A stretch of DNA of 11,651 nucleotides from Candidatus Shapirobacteria bacterium (GCA_009885205.1 VFLE01000120.1:1-11651); one strand, 5' to 3'; shown: positions 1-5,336, numbered from the stretch's first letter. A program made the numbers and translations. The notes: generated from the letters alone by a model not told the origin.

Positions 1-290
1 CGACAAGGGAGGCATTGGAAATTGGTGCTCCTGTAGTAACACTTCCCGGAAAATATTTAGGAGGAAGATGGTCTTTAGCTTATTATAATATTATTGGAGT
101 ATTAGATTTAGTAGCAAAAGATAAAGATGATTATGTCGATCTAGCTTTACAATATGGTAAAAATAAAGACGACAATTTACAGATAAGACAAAAAATAATG
201 GACAATATTCATAAAATATTTTATAGTGATGAAGCTGTCGAGTCATGGGTAATGGTTTTTGAAGCCATAATGAATTCTGGAAATAAATAA
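1..290 (+). CDS. O-GlcNAc transferase-like glycosyltransferase, C-terminal end (5' truncated)
   Basis: This is the last ~95 codons of a gene that enters from the left; the reading frame is open from base 3, so no start lies in the window. The visible protein begins TREALEIGAPVVTLPGK, which matches the C-terminal catalytic segment of SPINDLY/OGT glycosyltransferases (GT41), where a T/EAL-x-x-G-x-PVVTLPG motif helps bind the nucleotide sugar. It continues with a GLPELIA-like stretch (GVLDLVAKDKDDYVDLA) and a helical tail ending in a W-x-x-x-FEAIM segment, as in GT41 enzymes. Family members transfer a sugar from a nucleotide sugar to Ser/Thr of proteins and often carry TPR repeats N-terminally, which cannot be seen here. 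The usual Arg after the PG is present only in altered context (GGRWS). It converges on the minus-strand gene ending at 376. The family call is firm; the donor and target are unknown. Confidence 0.85.
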   Translation, partial: TREALEIGAPVVTLPGKYLGGRWSLAYYNIIGVLDLVAKDKDDYVDLALQYGKNKDDNLQIRQKIMDNIHKIFYSDEAVESWVMVFEAIMNSGNK

Positions 291-319
291 CAATACGCGC
301 GATATATTTGGATATATAT

Positions 320-350
320 GAAAAAATGAAAATATTACGTTCATTCTTTC
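320..350. terminator. Hairpin between convergent genes
   Basis: An inverted repeat with arms at 320-330 (GAAAAAATGAA) and 340-350 (TTCATTCTTTC) pairs at 10 of 11 positions around a 9-base loop. It sits in the 85-base gap between the ends of the glycosyltransferase (+) and the cysteine-rich gene (-). Mimivirus mRNAs are cleaved and polyadenylated at hairpins of this kind, so a 3'-end signal serving one or both genes is the likely role. A second small AT repeat (ATATAT at 302-307 and 312-317) lies just before it. Confidence 0.5.
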
Positions 351-375
351 AAGAGTATTTTGAAACATTTCAGAT

Positions 376-1233
376 TCAAGGACAGTTTCCGTAACATTTA
401 CCTTGATAATACCAATAGTCGCGATTTTGTATAGTCATATCGCTATAGACCGGTTTATTACTGGCACCCGTTTCGCTACCCGCAACACATTTAGTCCCTC
501 CCATTAAAACGCAACAGGACGTTGACGCACATGTTTGTGGATCCAAGGTTGTGCATTTTTGGTTTTTTGCTAAATTATCTGTTGCATATTCAGTGCAAAA
601 TCCTCCCTGCAAATAGGACGCTTGCGTGATAGGAGTGGTTTGTGATAGATTGGTTGTTCTGCTTAAATAAATACTGTCTTCATAATTCGGTTGATATCCC
701 ATGGCGGAATTAAAAGGAAAACTTCCCGGTTCATAATAGATCGGATATGGATCAATTAGTTTAAGATCCACGTCAAATTTGGTTTGTTTTGCCTCTTTTT
801 CTGAACCACGAATCTCAGGTCTTATGGATGCGTAGTCATTCAAGTTGTTAACGTCGTATGTTGCGTTTCCTGGAGAGGAATTTATATCATTTAAATCGAT
901 CACATTGGGACATTTTTTTTCGTCATCCTTGTAATTTTTACTGGTGACTATTGGAACAATTCCGCCATATTCCGGCTCGATATTTGATCCTGGCGGTTTA
1001 ACTTCGTTTTTCAATTTACATCCGTTTGGTATGGGCATCATTTTTACTATGTTTGGTGTATTTCCTTTTTTAAAATTTATAGCATATTGCCCCTTGGGTA
1101 TTTTACTTCCGGATGGTATGTCTTTTGCATCTGGGAATTTCATTTTCATTAAATCATTAACATTATCCGGCAATCCAGGACTATTGGAATTACTCATTCC
1201 GGGCGCGTTTTTTCCGGATAGATTATTAATCAT
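376..1233 (-). CDS. Cysteine-rich C-terminal protein, giant-virus hypothetical (possibly the 3' part of a split gene)
   Basis: This 285-residue soluble protein has no signal peptide or membrane segment of its own. Its first ~100 residues are rich in Gly, Pro, Asn and Lys. Its C-terminus (about 213-285) has eight cysteines (213, 227, 235, 240, 241, 249, 280, 284), including CASTSCCVLMGG, KCVAG and a terminal GKCYGNC after a Tyr/Trp-rich stretch. From memory, cysteine-rich tails of this type recur in uncharacterised proteins of giant viruses, but I cannot name a family with an assigned function. Paired cysteines suggest a disulfide-stabilised domain, perhaps a substrate of the Erv1-like oxidase at 5383. 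The ATG at 1231-1233 overlaps the end of the upstream membrane-protein gene by 8 bases, right after a run of 11 A on the coding strand. Removing one A would fuse the two into a 387-residue membrane-anchored protein, so the start given may not be the true one. Confidence 0.75.
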   Translation of the reverse strand: MINNLSGKNAPGMSNSNSPGLPDNVNDLMKMKFPDAKDIPSGSKIPKGQYAINFKKGNTPNIVKMMPIPNGCKLKNEVKPPGSNIEPEYGGIVPIVTSKNYKDDEKKCPNVIDLNDINSSPGNATYDVNNLNDYASIRPEIRGSEKEAKQTKFDVDLKLIDPYPIYYEPGSFPFNSAMGYQPNYEDSIYLSRTTNLSQTTPITQASYLQGGFCTEYATDNLAKNQKCTTLDPQTCASTSCCVLMGGTKCVAGSETGASNKPVYSDMTIQNRDYWYYQGKCYGNCP

Positions 1234-1540
1234 ATCTTTTTTTTTTTGCGTCTGCTTCCATCGTTTTAGCCCCTTTTGTTGCTTCCTCGTTTTCCATATT
1301 GCTATATAGCTGCGCTTTCGTTAAAGCTCCCTCTTTTTCTTTGGGTTTTACCCGCTTCCATATTTCAGATAGAATAATATAACTGATTGCGATAAATAAC
1401 CCAATTTTGAATATAGTCGAAAAGAAACTTCCGAAAATTCGATCTAAACAAAAGAAAGCGGGCAAATTTAACCTTTTGAAAATAGAACACAGAAAAACCA
1501 AAGACCCAATCACAATTGTTATAATTTTGTATATTTCCAT
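1226..1540 (-). CDS. Small two-TM membrane protein (possibly the 5' part of the gene continuing at 1233)
   Basis: This 104-residue protein has two hydrophobic segments, about residues 4-22 and 43-60, joined by a basic loop with two cysteines, and then a charged Lys/Glu-rich tail. The tail ends in A-D-A-K-K-K-R-Y-D, encoded across a run of 11 A (1237-1247 on the + strand as T). The stop TAA at 1226-1228 lies within the first codons of the next gene. The start at 1540 is the first ATG and is followed directly by the hydrophobic segment. No AAAATTGA octamer in its orientation is seen upstream. The frame, strand and adjacency suggest this is the membrane anchor of the cysteine-rich protein, separated by a real or artefactual frameshift. 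If it is a genuine separate gene, it is an unrecognised membrane protein. Confidence 0.65.
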   Translation of the reverse strand: MEIYKIITIVIGSLVFLCSIFKRLNLPAFFCLDRIFGSFFSTIFKIGLFIAISYIILSEIWKRVKPKEKEGALTKAQLYSNMENEEATKGAKTMEADAKKKRYD

Positions 1541-1558
1541 TTACAATAATTAGATATA

Positions 1559-1566
1559 AAAATTGA
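1559..1566 (+). promoter_or_regulatory. Early-promoter octamer AAAATTGA upstream of RPB10
   Basis: An exact AAAATTGA, the early promoter core described in Mimivirus and relatives, ends 43 bases before the RPB10 ATG at 1610, followed by AT-rich sequence. It lies in the 69-base divergent gap shared with the minus-strand membrane protein. Two other genes have the same octamer at nearly the same distance. Confidence 0.75.
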
Positions 1567-1609
1567 TCCAAATGAATATAAACTTCTCTTACAATATATT
1601 ATTAGCAAA

Positions 1610-1843
1610 ATGATTATTCCGATCAAATGTTTTACCTGCGGCAATGTTCTTGCGGATAAATTTAGATATTTCCAAGACGAGGTCCGCCGTATTAAAATTC
1701 AAAAGGGCGTAAATCTAGAAAAGGTTATTTATTTGACCAAGACGACGATCGACAAAACCCCCGAGGGTGAAGTTTTAGACACATTGAAGCTGACGAATGT
1801 ATGTTGTAGGCGTCATATGTTGACGCACGTGGATATTGAATAA
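1610..1843 (+). CDS. rpb10: DNA-directed RNA polymerase subunit RPB10
   Basis: This 77-residue protein is the small zinc-binding subunit shared by eukaryotic RNA polymerases (RPB10/archaeal RpoN), which caps the assembly platform made by RPB3 and RPB11. It starts MIIPIKCFTCG, the family signature, with Cys7 and Cys10, and it has the second pair as CCRRHM (Cys65, Cys66). Together these four form the unusual CX2C...CC zinc site. The C-terminal LTHVDIE matches the conserved LAHVD ending. Between the cysteine pairs it is slightly longer than cellular RPB10 (usually about 65-70 residues in total), and it lacks the last C-terminal residues. The start is the signature Met itself. RPB10 partners in the holoenzyme with the RPB3/11 fusion encoded 1.4 kb downstream. 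An AAAATTGA octamer precedes it. Confidence 0.95.
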   Translation: MIIPIKCFTCGNVLADKFRYFQDEVRRIKIQKGVNLEKVIYLTKTTIDKTPEGEVLDTLKLTNVCCRRHMLTHVDIE

Positions 1844-1852
1844 TTTGTTTTC

Positions 1853-1862
1853 AATATATATA
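1853..1862 (+). promoter_or_regulatory. TATA-rich box abutting the basic GG protein start
   Basis: The ten bases AATATATATA lie directly before the ATG at 1863. Comparable AT boxes touch the starts at 2343, 2696, 3109 (-) and 9961, and none of those genes has the AAAATTGA octamer. A late-type promoter is the likely reading, by analogy with other giant viruses. The gap from the RPB10 stop is only 19 bases. Confidence 0.4.
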
Positions 1863-2285
1863 ATGCCTAAAAAAACAAAAACGTCGACAAAGCGAAAGGT
1901 TCGTACCAACAAATCGAAAAAAAGGGTTAGAGGTGGGACGACTGCATTCCCAACTGTCGATAATGTAATTCCCTATAATAAAGAGATTGGGTCTTACGGT
2001 GATCCGAGTGATCCGTCGTCAATTGTTTCTGCGCGCAATTTTAATTTAACGGGTGGGAAAAGGCGACGCTCTGCCAAAAAACAAAAAAAAATGAAAACGA
2101 AGATGCGCGGCGGAAATATTTTTAATTACGATTTGTTGACTGGCCATTCTTATCAATCGAATGCGGTTCAGTCTTTAAATTCCAGTTCTGGGACGGAAAA
2201 TACGCTGGGTAAGATTACCGGAATGCCTCAAAATACGGGGCCAAATTTAGGATTTGGCAAGCTTCCTTCTGCGGCAGTCGTTTAA
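1863..2285 (+). CDS. Basic protein with repeated Gly-Gly motifs, possible virion or DNA-binding protein
   Basis: This 140-residue protein starts MPKKTKTSTKRKVR. The ATG at 1863 is preferred over the in-frame ATG at 1836, because the latter lies inside RPB10 and would add nine non-basic residues (MNNLFSIYI) before the strongly basic N-terminus. Two clusters of Lys/Arg (about 3-23 and 66-82) alternate with less charged segments rich in Ser, Asn, Gly and Thr. Gly-Gly pairs sit next to basic residues at 24-25 (VRGGT), 64-65 (TGGKRRR) and 83-84 (MRGGN). There is no membrane segment, and cysteine is absent. Short basic proteins with an RGG or KGG element after the N-terminal Lys block are common in giant viruses, with no proven function. 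Charge suggests nucleic-acid binding or packaging. The GG-X sites resemble those cut by NCLDV core-protein proteases, which is speculative. Confidence 0.75.
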   Translation: MPKKTKTSTKRKVRTNKSKKRVRGGTTAFPTVDNVIPYNKEIGSYGDPSDPSSIVSARNFNLTGGKRRRSAKKQKKMKTKMRGGNIFNYDLLTGHSYQSNAVQSLNSSSGTENTLGKITGMPQNTGPNLGFGKLPSAAVV

Positions 2286-2305
2286 TTTTTTGTTCCAACT
2301 TTCCA

Positions 2306-2326
2306 AGATTATTTAGGAAATAATCT
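2306..2326. terminator. Perfect hairpin after the basic GG protein
   Basis: AGATTATTT (2306-2314) and AAATAATCT (2318-2326) are perfect complements, a 9-bp stem with a 3-base loop. It begins 20 bases after the stop at 2285 and 17 bases before the next ATG. It fits the hairpin-type mRNA 3'-end signal known in Mimivirus; a regulatory role at the next start is the alternative. Confidence 0.55.
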
Positions 2327-2342
2327 ACCTATACATTATAAT

Positions 2343-2651
2343 ATGGCGATTGCTGGCTTGCGTAATTTATGTACCCCTGCATATGTGTATTTGGTAATAT
2401 CGATAATTGCCATGGTAATTATGTTTTATCAAAACATAGGAAATGTGAATAAATATTGCCTTGGAACATACAGCTGTGTTGTTTCCAGCACGATTATGAT
2501 ATTTTTAATTAAGGCGATTTATATTTTATTCTGGACATGGATTCTTAATTTGATCTGCCGTGCTGGTGCTCCTGGAATCTCATGGTTCTTGGTTCTTTTA
2601 CCGTTTATTTTAATGTTTGTTCTAATCTCTCTTTTATTTATTTCGGGATAA
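2343..2651 (+). CDS. Three-TM membrane protein conserved in giant viruses
   Basis: This 102-residue protein has three hydrophobic helices at about 12-30, 50-71 and 79-101. Between the first and second is a short loop with two cysteines (39 and 45, YCLGTYSC) that could form a disulfide. Two signature-like segments, LCTPAYVYLVIS near the N-terminus and FWTWILNLICRAGAP before the third helix, belong to a small membrane-protein type that I recall as widespread in Imitervirales. No function is known to me. A virion inner-membrane component is a reasonable guess. The ATG is preceded by a TATAAT-type box and follows the hairpin at 2306-2326. Confidence 0.85.
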   Translation: MAIAGLRNLCTPAYVYLVISIIAMVIMFYQNIGNVNKYCLGTYSCVVSSTIMIFLIKAIYILFWTWILNLICRAGAPGISWFLVLLPFILMFVLISLLFISG

Positions 2652-2679
2652 TAGCACACTTGGCAAAAATATTTACACG

Positions 2680-2696
2680 TAATATACTATATATTA
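2680..2696 (+). promoter_or_regulatory. AT-rich inverted repeat at the proline-rich gene start
   Basis: TAATATA (2680-2686) and TATATTA (2690-2696) form a perfect inverted repeat with a 3-base spacer. Its last base is the A of the ATG. It resembles the palindromic box at the 3109 minus-strand start and is probably a late-type promoter or initiator element. Confidence 0.4.
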
Positions 2697-2881
2697 TGTT
2701 TAAAATACATTTTCACAATTCAACTCCGCCTCCTTTACCTCCATCAATTCGGCCTCTTCTTGTGCAGCCGCCTCAAATAAATCGTTCTTTAGCACTTCCT
2801 CCGCAAGTCTCGATGCGTATGTCCATGCTTCAGCGAACAGTTCCCACCACGACGGGCTGCGGTTGCGGCGGCGGGCATTAA
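2696..2881 (+). CDS. Small proline-rich protein with Cys/Gly-rich C-terminus
   Basis: This protein has 61 residues. The in-frame ATG at 2582 would read through the end of the preceding membrane-protein gene, so the start at 2696, next to the AT box, is chosen. The N-terminal half is proline-rich (STPPPLPPSIRP, VQPPQ, LPPQ), and the C-terminus is TTTGCGCGGGH, with two cysteines and a terminal histidine. No family is recognised. The sequence looks disordered, and proline-rich stretches of this kind often bind partner proteins. The gene ends 12 bases from a convergent gene, and its stop codon lies inside a 10-bp palindrome. It is a short ORF, but start context, position and composition (its codons do not read like a shadow of another gene) favour a real gene. 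Confidence 0.6.
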   Translation: MFKIHFHNSTPPPLPPSIRPLLVQPPQINRSLALPPQVSMRMSMLQRTVPTTTGCGCGGGH

Positions 2882-2888
2882 CCGGTTA
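2879..2888. repeat. TAACCGGTTA palindrome at a convergent junction
   Basis: A perfect 10-bp palindrome begins with the stop codon of the proline-rich gene and fills most of the 12-base gap before the stop of the minus-strand CGPCG gene. It has no loop, so a stable RNA hairpin is unlikely. Its position could also be chance. Confidence 0.35.
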
Positions 2889-2893
2889 TTCGA

Positions 2894-3109
2894 TTATTTG
2901 TGTTTTTCAACAATAGCACCCTGTTTTGTATTATTTTTCAACTCTATTTTTTCTAATGCATATTGGCCACATGGACCACAATGGTCTTCATTTGATAAAT
3001 CTATTTTGTTATTCATCTGCGTGCTGCAATTTTCTATTCTCCATCGTCCAACCGGCTTTGGCAATTCTTTCGGAATTAATTTTTTGATAATATCGGCTAT
3101 ATATTTCAT
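2894..3109 (-). CDS. CGPCG motif protein, conserved giant-virus hypothetical
   Basis: This protein has 71 residues. The ATG at 3107-3109 is chosen over the upstream in-frame ATG at 3241, because the latter would overlap the RPB3/11 start and its extra 44 residues look like translated AT-rich promoter. The N-terminus is a short amphipathic Lys-rich helix (MKYIADIIKKLIPKEL). It is followed by PKPVGRWRIENC, and then by DLSNEDHCGPCGQYAL, whose HCGPCG resembles a redox or metal-binding CxxC site. I recall small proteins with this SNEDHCGPCG signature from many NCLDVs, without a known role. A redox partner of the viral thiol oxidase or a zinc-binding virion protein is possible. A 16-bp AT palindrome covers the start. 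Confidence 0.8.
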   Translation of the reverse strand: MKYIADIIKKLIPKELPKPVGRWRIENCSTQMNNKIDLSNEDHCGPCGQYALEKIELKNNTKQGAIVEKHK

Positions 3110-3123
3110 ATAATATATTATAT
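3108..3123 (-). promoter_or_regulatory. Perfect AT palindrome over the CGPCG gene start
   Basis: ATATAATATATTATAT is a perfect 16-bp palindrome that runs into the minus-strand ATG (3107-3109). Like the boxes at 1853, 2680 and 9950 it directly touches a start codon, which suggests a late-type TATA-like promoter or initiator. Confidence 0.4.
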
Positions 3124-3185
3124 ATCGACAAACTCTGGTTATATTTAAGTATTTTATGGACAAAATGATGATTTTCGAATAATAA

Positions 3186-3193
3186 AAAATTGA
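3186..3193 (+). promoter_or_regulatory. Early-promoter octamer AAAATTGA upstream of RPB3/11
   Basis: An exact AAAATTGA ends 38 bases before the ATG at 3232 and is followed by an AT-rich tract. It matches the Mimivirus early-promoter core and lies at the same distance as the copies upstream of RPB10 and the gene at 4417. Confidence 0.75.
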
Positions 3194-3231
3194 TTTAAAT
3201 ATATAAGAGTAATTTATCTTATATACTTGAC

Positions 3232-4338
3232 ATGGATCCAAAGATTAAACCGATATCAGATGAAGATGACATTTACCGATTCACGCTGAGCGGCGTTGAC
3301 GTTTGCTTCGCCAATTCTATCCGACGAACTATATTATCGGATATTCCGTGTGTTGTCATACATACCGAAACGCATGAAACGAATAAATGCGCTATTTCGG
3401 TAAACACGGGTAGACTACATAATGAAATTATAAAACATCGCTTAAGTTGCATTCCGATTCATTCAGCCGATTTGATTGATTTTCCAAATAAATATACACT
3501 CGAGGTTCACGGAAAAAACGATACGGACAATATAATGTACGTTACCACAGAGCATTTTCGAATTAAAAACAAAGAAAATGGGAATTATTTGACCGAAAAT
3601 GAAGTGCGCAAAATTTTCCCACCGAATCCGCAAACAAATTCGTTTATTGATTTTGCTAGACTTAGACCAAGAATAACGGATTCGATTCCCGGTGAAGAAT
3701 TGAAACTTACCGCCGAGTTTAGTATCAGTACTGCCAAGACAAACAGCATGTATAATATGGTATCTAAGTGCGCGTATGGAAACACAATCGATTCAGCGAA
3801 AGCGGCCGAGGTATGGGAAGAACAAGAACAAAAACTTAGGTCGGACGGAATGTCAAAAGACGATATTGAATTTCAAAAAAAGAACTTTTATTCATTGGAC
3901 GCGTATCGACATTTTATTCCAAACAGTTTCGATTTTTCGATAAAAACAGTTGGCGTATATGAAAACAAGGAATTGATGAAAAAAGCCTGCGCCATTTTGC
4001 AGAACAAATTCATTGATATGATACAGAGCGTTGATTCGGATACGATCCCCATTTTCAATAGCGAAACAACGATGGATTATTGTTTCGACGTTTTGATAGA
4101 AGACGACGATTACACAATCGGCAAGGTTTTGGAATATGTATTATATGAAAAATATTATCAAGGAGAGAAGACGCTATCTTTCTGTGGTTTCAAAAAATTT
4201 CATCCACACAATTCCGACAGCACAATCCGAATTGCATTTGAAAAGAAGGCGGAAAAAAATATGGCACAACAATACATAAGAGAGGCGTGTGTTATTTCGC
4301 AAGAATTATTTAAGAAAATATATTTGATGATTCAATAA
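3232..4338 (+). CDS. rpb3/11: DNA-directed RNA polymerase subunit RPB3/RPB11 fusion
   Basis: The 368-residue protein joins the two alpha-like subunits of a eukaryote-type RNA polymerase in one chain, as known from Mimivirus and other NCLDVs. The first part is RPB3-like. FTLSGVDVCFANSIRRTILSD (about 17-37) is the alpha dimerisation motif, and NTGRLHNEIIKHRLSCIPI (58-76) is the conserved 'N-x-LH-E-x-x-HRL-x-x-IPL' segment. A middle region (about 110-250) corresponds to the RPB3 insert domain, without the four-cysteine zinc site of some cellular forms. The C-terminal part (about 281-340) is RPB11-like, with EDDDYTIGKVLEYVL matching the EDHTLGN-L motif and then a G-x-K-x-x-HP segment (GFKKFHPHN). 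It would nucleate polymerase assembly with RPB10 and RPB2. The start is the first ATG, preceded by an early-promoter octamer. Confidence 0.95.
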   Translation: MDPKIKPISDEDDIYRFTLSGVDVCFANSIRRTILSDIPCVVIHTETHETNKCAISVNTGRLHNEIIKHRLSCIPIHSADLIDFPNKYTLEVHGKNDTDNIMYVTTEHFRIKNKENGNYLTENEVRKIFPPNPQTNSFIDFARLRPRITDSIPGEELKLTAEFSISTAKTNSMYNMVSKCAYGNTIDSAKAAEVWEEQEQKLRSDGMSKDDIEFQKKNFYSLDAYRHFIPNSFDFSIKTVGVYENKELMKKACAILQNKFIDMIQSVDSDTIPIFNSETTMDYCFDVLIEDDDYTIGKVLEYVLYEKYYQGEKTLSFCGFKKFHPHNSDSTIRIAFEKKAEKNMAQQYIREACVISQELFKKIYLMIQ

Positions 4339-4371
4339 CCGTGAGGACGAATAACACAATGGGAGGGAGAC

Positions 4372-4379
4372 AAAATTGA
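4372..4379 (+). promoter_or_regulatory. Early-promoter octamer AAAATTGA upstream of the 4417 gene
   Basis: An exact AAAATTGA ends 37 bases before the ATG at 4417, within the 78-base gap after RPB3/11. The spacing matches the other two copies (38 and 43 bases), which supports a functional promoter and separate transcription from RPB3/11. Confidence 0.75.
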
Positions 4380-4416
4380 TTTAATTATTTATTTTTTACC
4401 GTCAATAAATAGTTAA

Positions 4417-4932
4417 ATGGAAAAGAAGGTGAATTCAAAGATCGAAGAGTACGTCACTAAATTCAAGGACGATATCCGTTCGAAAATATTGGAGCTAAAT
4501 TTTGATGAAAAATCCAAGTGCGCTGAATTAGTCGAGTTTGTCTACGATTATAGACGATTGACACTTCAAAAGGACGATTTTGTAAAACGCAAGCGCGTTA
4601 AGAATGCAATTCCCAATTCGAATAGATGCATTGCCAAGCGTGCAAGTGGAGAGCAGTGTACTCGTAGAAGAAAAACCGATTGCGAATTTTGCGGAACTCA
4701 TTCAAAAAGCACTCCACATGGATTAATGAGCACAGACGCGTCCTCCTCTTCAATAACGCACAAGGTCGACGTGTTTGCAGAAGAAATAAAGGGAATCGTT
4801 TATTATATTGATAAATACAACAATGTTTACAAAACGGAGGACATTCTATCCGGGACAGAAAACCCGAAAATCATCGCAAAAAGCGTAAAAGTAGGTGATT
4901 TTCATACTATACCGGAGTTTGGTCTTCTTTGA
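4417..4932 (+). CDS. Putative zinc-binding protein, conserved giant-virus hypothetical
   Basis: This 171-residue protein has three parts. An N-terminal charged helical region covers about 1-60. A compact Cys/His module covers 71-101: RCIAKRASGEQCTRRRK, then CEFCGTH and TPHG. Cys71, Cys81, Cys92 and His95 are spaced C-x9-C-x10-C-x2-H and could bind one zinc ion (Cys89 is an additional candidate). A C-terminal segment (about 117-171) with IKGIVYYIDKYNNVYKTEDIL looks like a small beta fold. The RCxAKR...G-QCTRRRK...FCGTH module is one I recall from many Imitervirales proteins, where it is uncharacterised. The basic residues around the ligands suggest nucleic-acid binding. An early-promoter octamer precedes it. 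It converges on the DUF5760-like gene with a 13-base gap. Confidence 0.8.
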   Translation: MEKKVNSKIEEYVTKFKDDIRSKILELNFDEKSKCAELVEFVYDYRRLTLQKDDFVKRKRVKNAIPNSNRCIAKRASGEQCTRRRKTDCEFCGTHSKSTPHGLMSTDASSSSITHKVDVFAEEIKGIVYYIDKYNNVYKTEDILSGTENPKIIAKSVKVGDFHTIPEFGLL

Positions 4933-4945
4933 CAAAACCGCTATT

Positions 4946-5299
4946 TTATTTGTTCACTATTCGAGTAATATTTTCTCGGACGGTTTCTTCGCGACTGTCT
5001 AATATATATTTGTTTAGTTCCGTTGCTTTTGTTGCGTCTCCTTTGTAAAAAGTATTTAATATATTTAGTAATGTTTTTTTTGTGATTGGTTTTCTTGTTT
5101 TCGTTTTGTTATAAACAATCTGACCGTCATTTAAATCGAAACAATCAATTTCGTTCTTTTTCATCACCTCAATTAGCGTATTCGAAATATTTTTCTTTTC
5201 TTTTTTCCGTTTTGCTAATTCGGATTGTAGAGTCCGCATTTCGTTATCTATTTTAACCCACTCTTTAATTGTACTAATAAGTTGATCTTTAGTCTCCAT
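4946..5299 (-). CDS. DUF5760-like coiled-coil protein
   Basis: The 117-residue protein starts METKDQLISTIKEWVKIDNEMRTLQSELAKRKKEKK, a coiled coil covering about residues 1-47. NEIDCFDLNDGQIVYNKTKTRKP follows, and then a helical C-terminus ending in SREETVRENITRI. This order (IKEWVKIDNE coiled coil, then EIDCFDLNDG, then SREE-x-x-x-ENI) is that of the DUF5760 family of giant-virus proteins, as I recall it. The family has no assigned function. The shape suggests a small oligomeric structural or adaptor protein. The ATG at 5299 is the only sensible start. The gene shares an 83-base divergent region with the thiol oxidase, containing a long AT palindrome. Confidence 0.8.
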   Translation of the reverse strand: METKDQLISTIKEWVKIDNEMRTLQSELAKRKKEKKNISNTLIEVMKKNEIDCFDLNDGQIVYNKTKTRKPITKKTLLNILNTFYKGDATKATELNKYILDSREETVRENITRIVNK

Positions 5300-5309
5300 T
5301 CTAGTTATC

Positions 5310-5336
5310 TAAATATATAGTAAACCTATATATTTA
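5310..5336. promoter_or_regulatory. AT inverted repeat in a divergent promoter region
   Basis: TAAATATATAG (5310-5320) and CTATATATTTA (5326-5336) are perfect 11-bp complements around a 5-base centre (taaac). They lie between the divergent starts of the DUF5760-like gene (10 bases from its ATG) and the thiol oxidase (46 bases). A symmetric element here could direct transcription both ways by presenting the same TATA-like box to each strand. A hairpin role is less likely, because both genes read away from it. Confidence 0.5.

Noticed and set aside
15..17. TTG as the start of the first gene
   Set aside because: The frame is open to the window edge and the residues before it (TREA) continue the GT41 motif, so this is an internal codon.
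944..1309. 121-codon + frame antisense to the cysteine-rich and membrane genes
   Set aside because: It lies wholly opposite the 376-1540 genes, and its Phe/Pro-rich translation looks like the complement of a Lys/Gly-rich gene.
1836..1862. Earlier in-frame ATG for the basic GG protein
   Set aside because: It would begin inside RPB10 and add MNNLFSIYI before the natural basic MPKK start; the AT box directly precedes 1863 instead.
2582..2695. N-terminal extension of the proline-rich protein
   Set aside because: The extra 38 codons overlap the three-TM gene in another frame, and the AT inverted repeat ends at the downstream ATG.
3110..3241. N-terminal extension of the CGPCG protein to an ATG at 3241
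   Set aside because: It would read through the AT-rich divergent region and over the RPB3/11 start, adding Tyr/Ile-rich residues typical of translated promoter DNA.
4931..4954. Hairpin between the zinc-binding and DUF5760-like genes
   Set aside because: The stem is only five or six pairs, AT-rich and with a long loop, so it could easily be chance.
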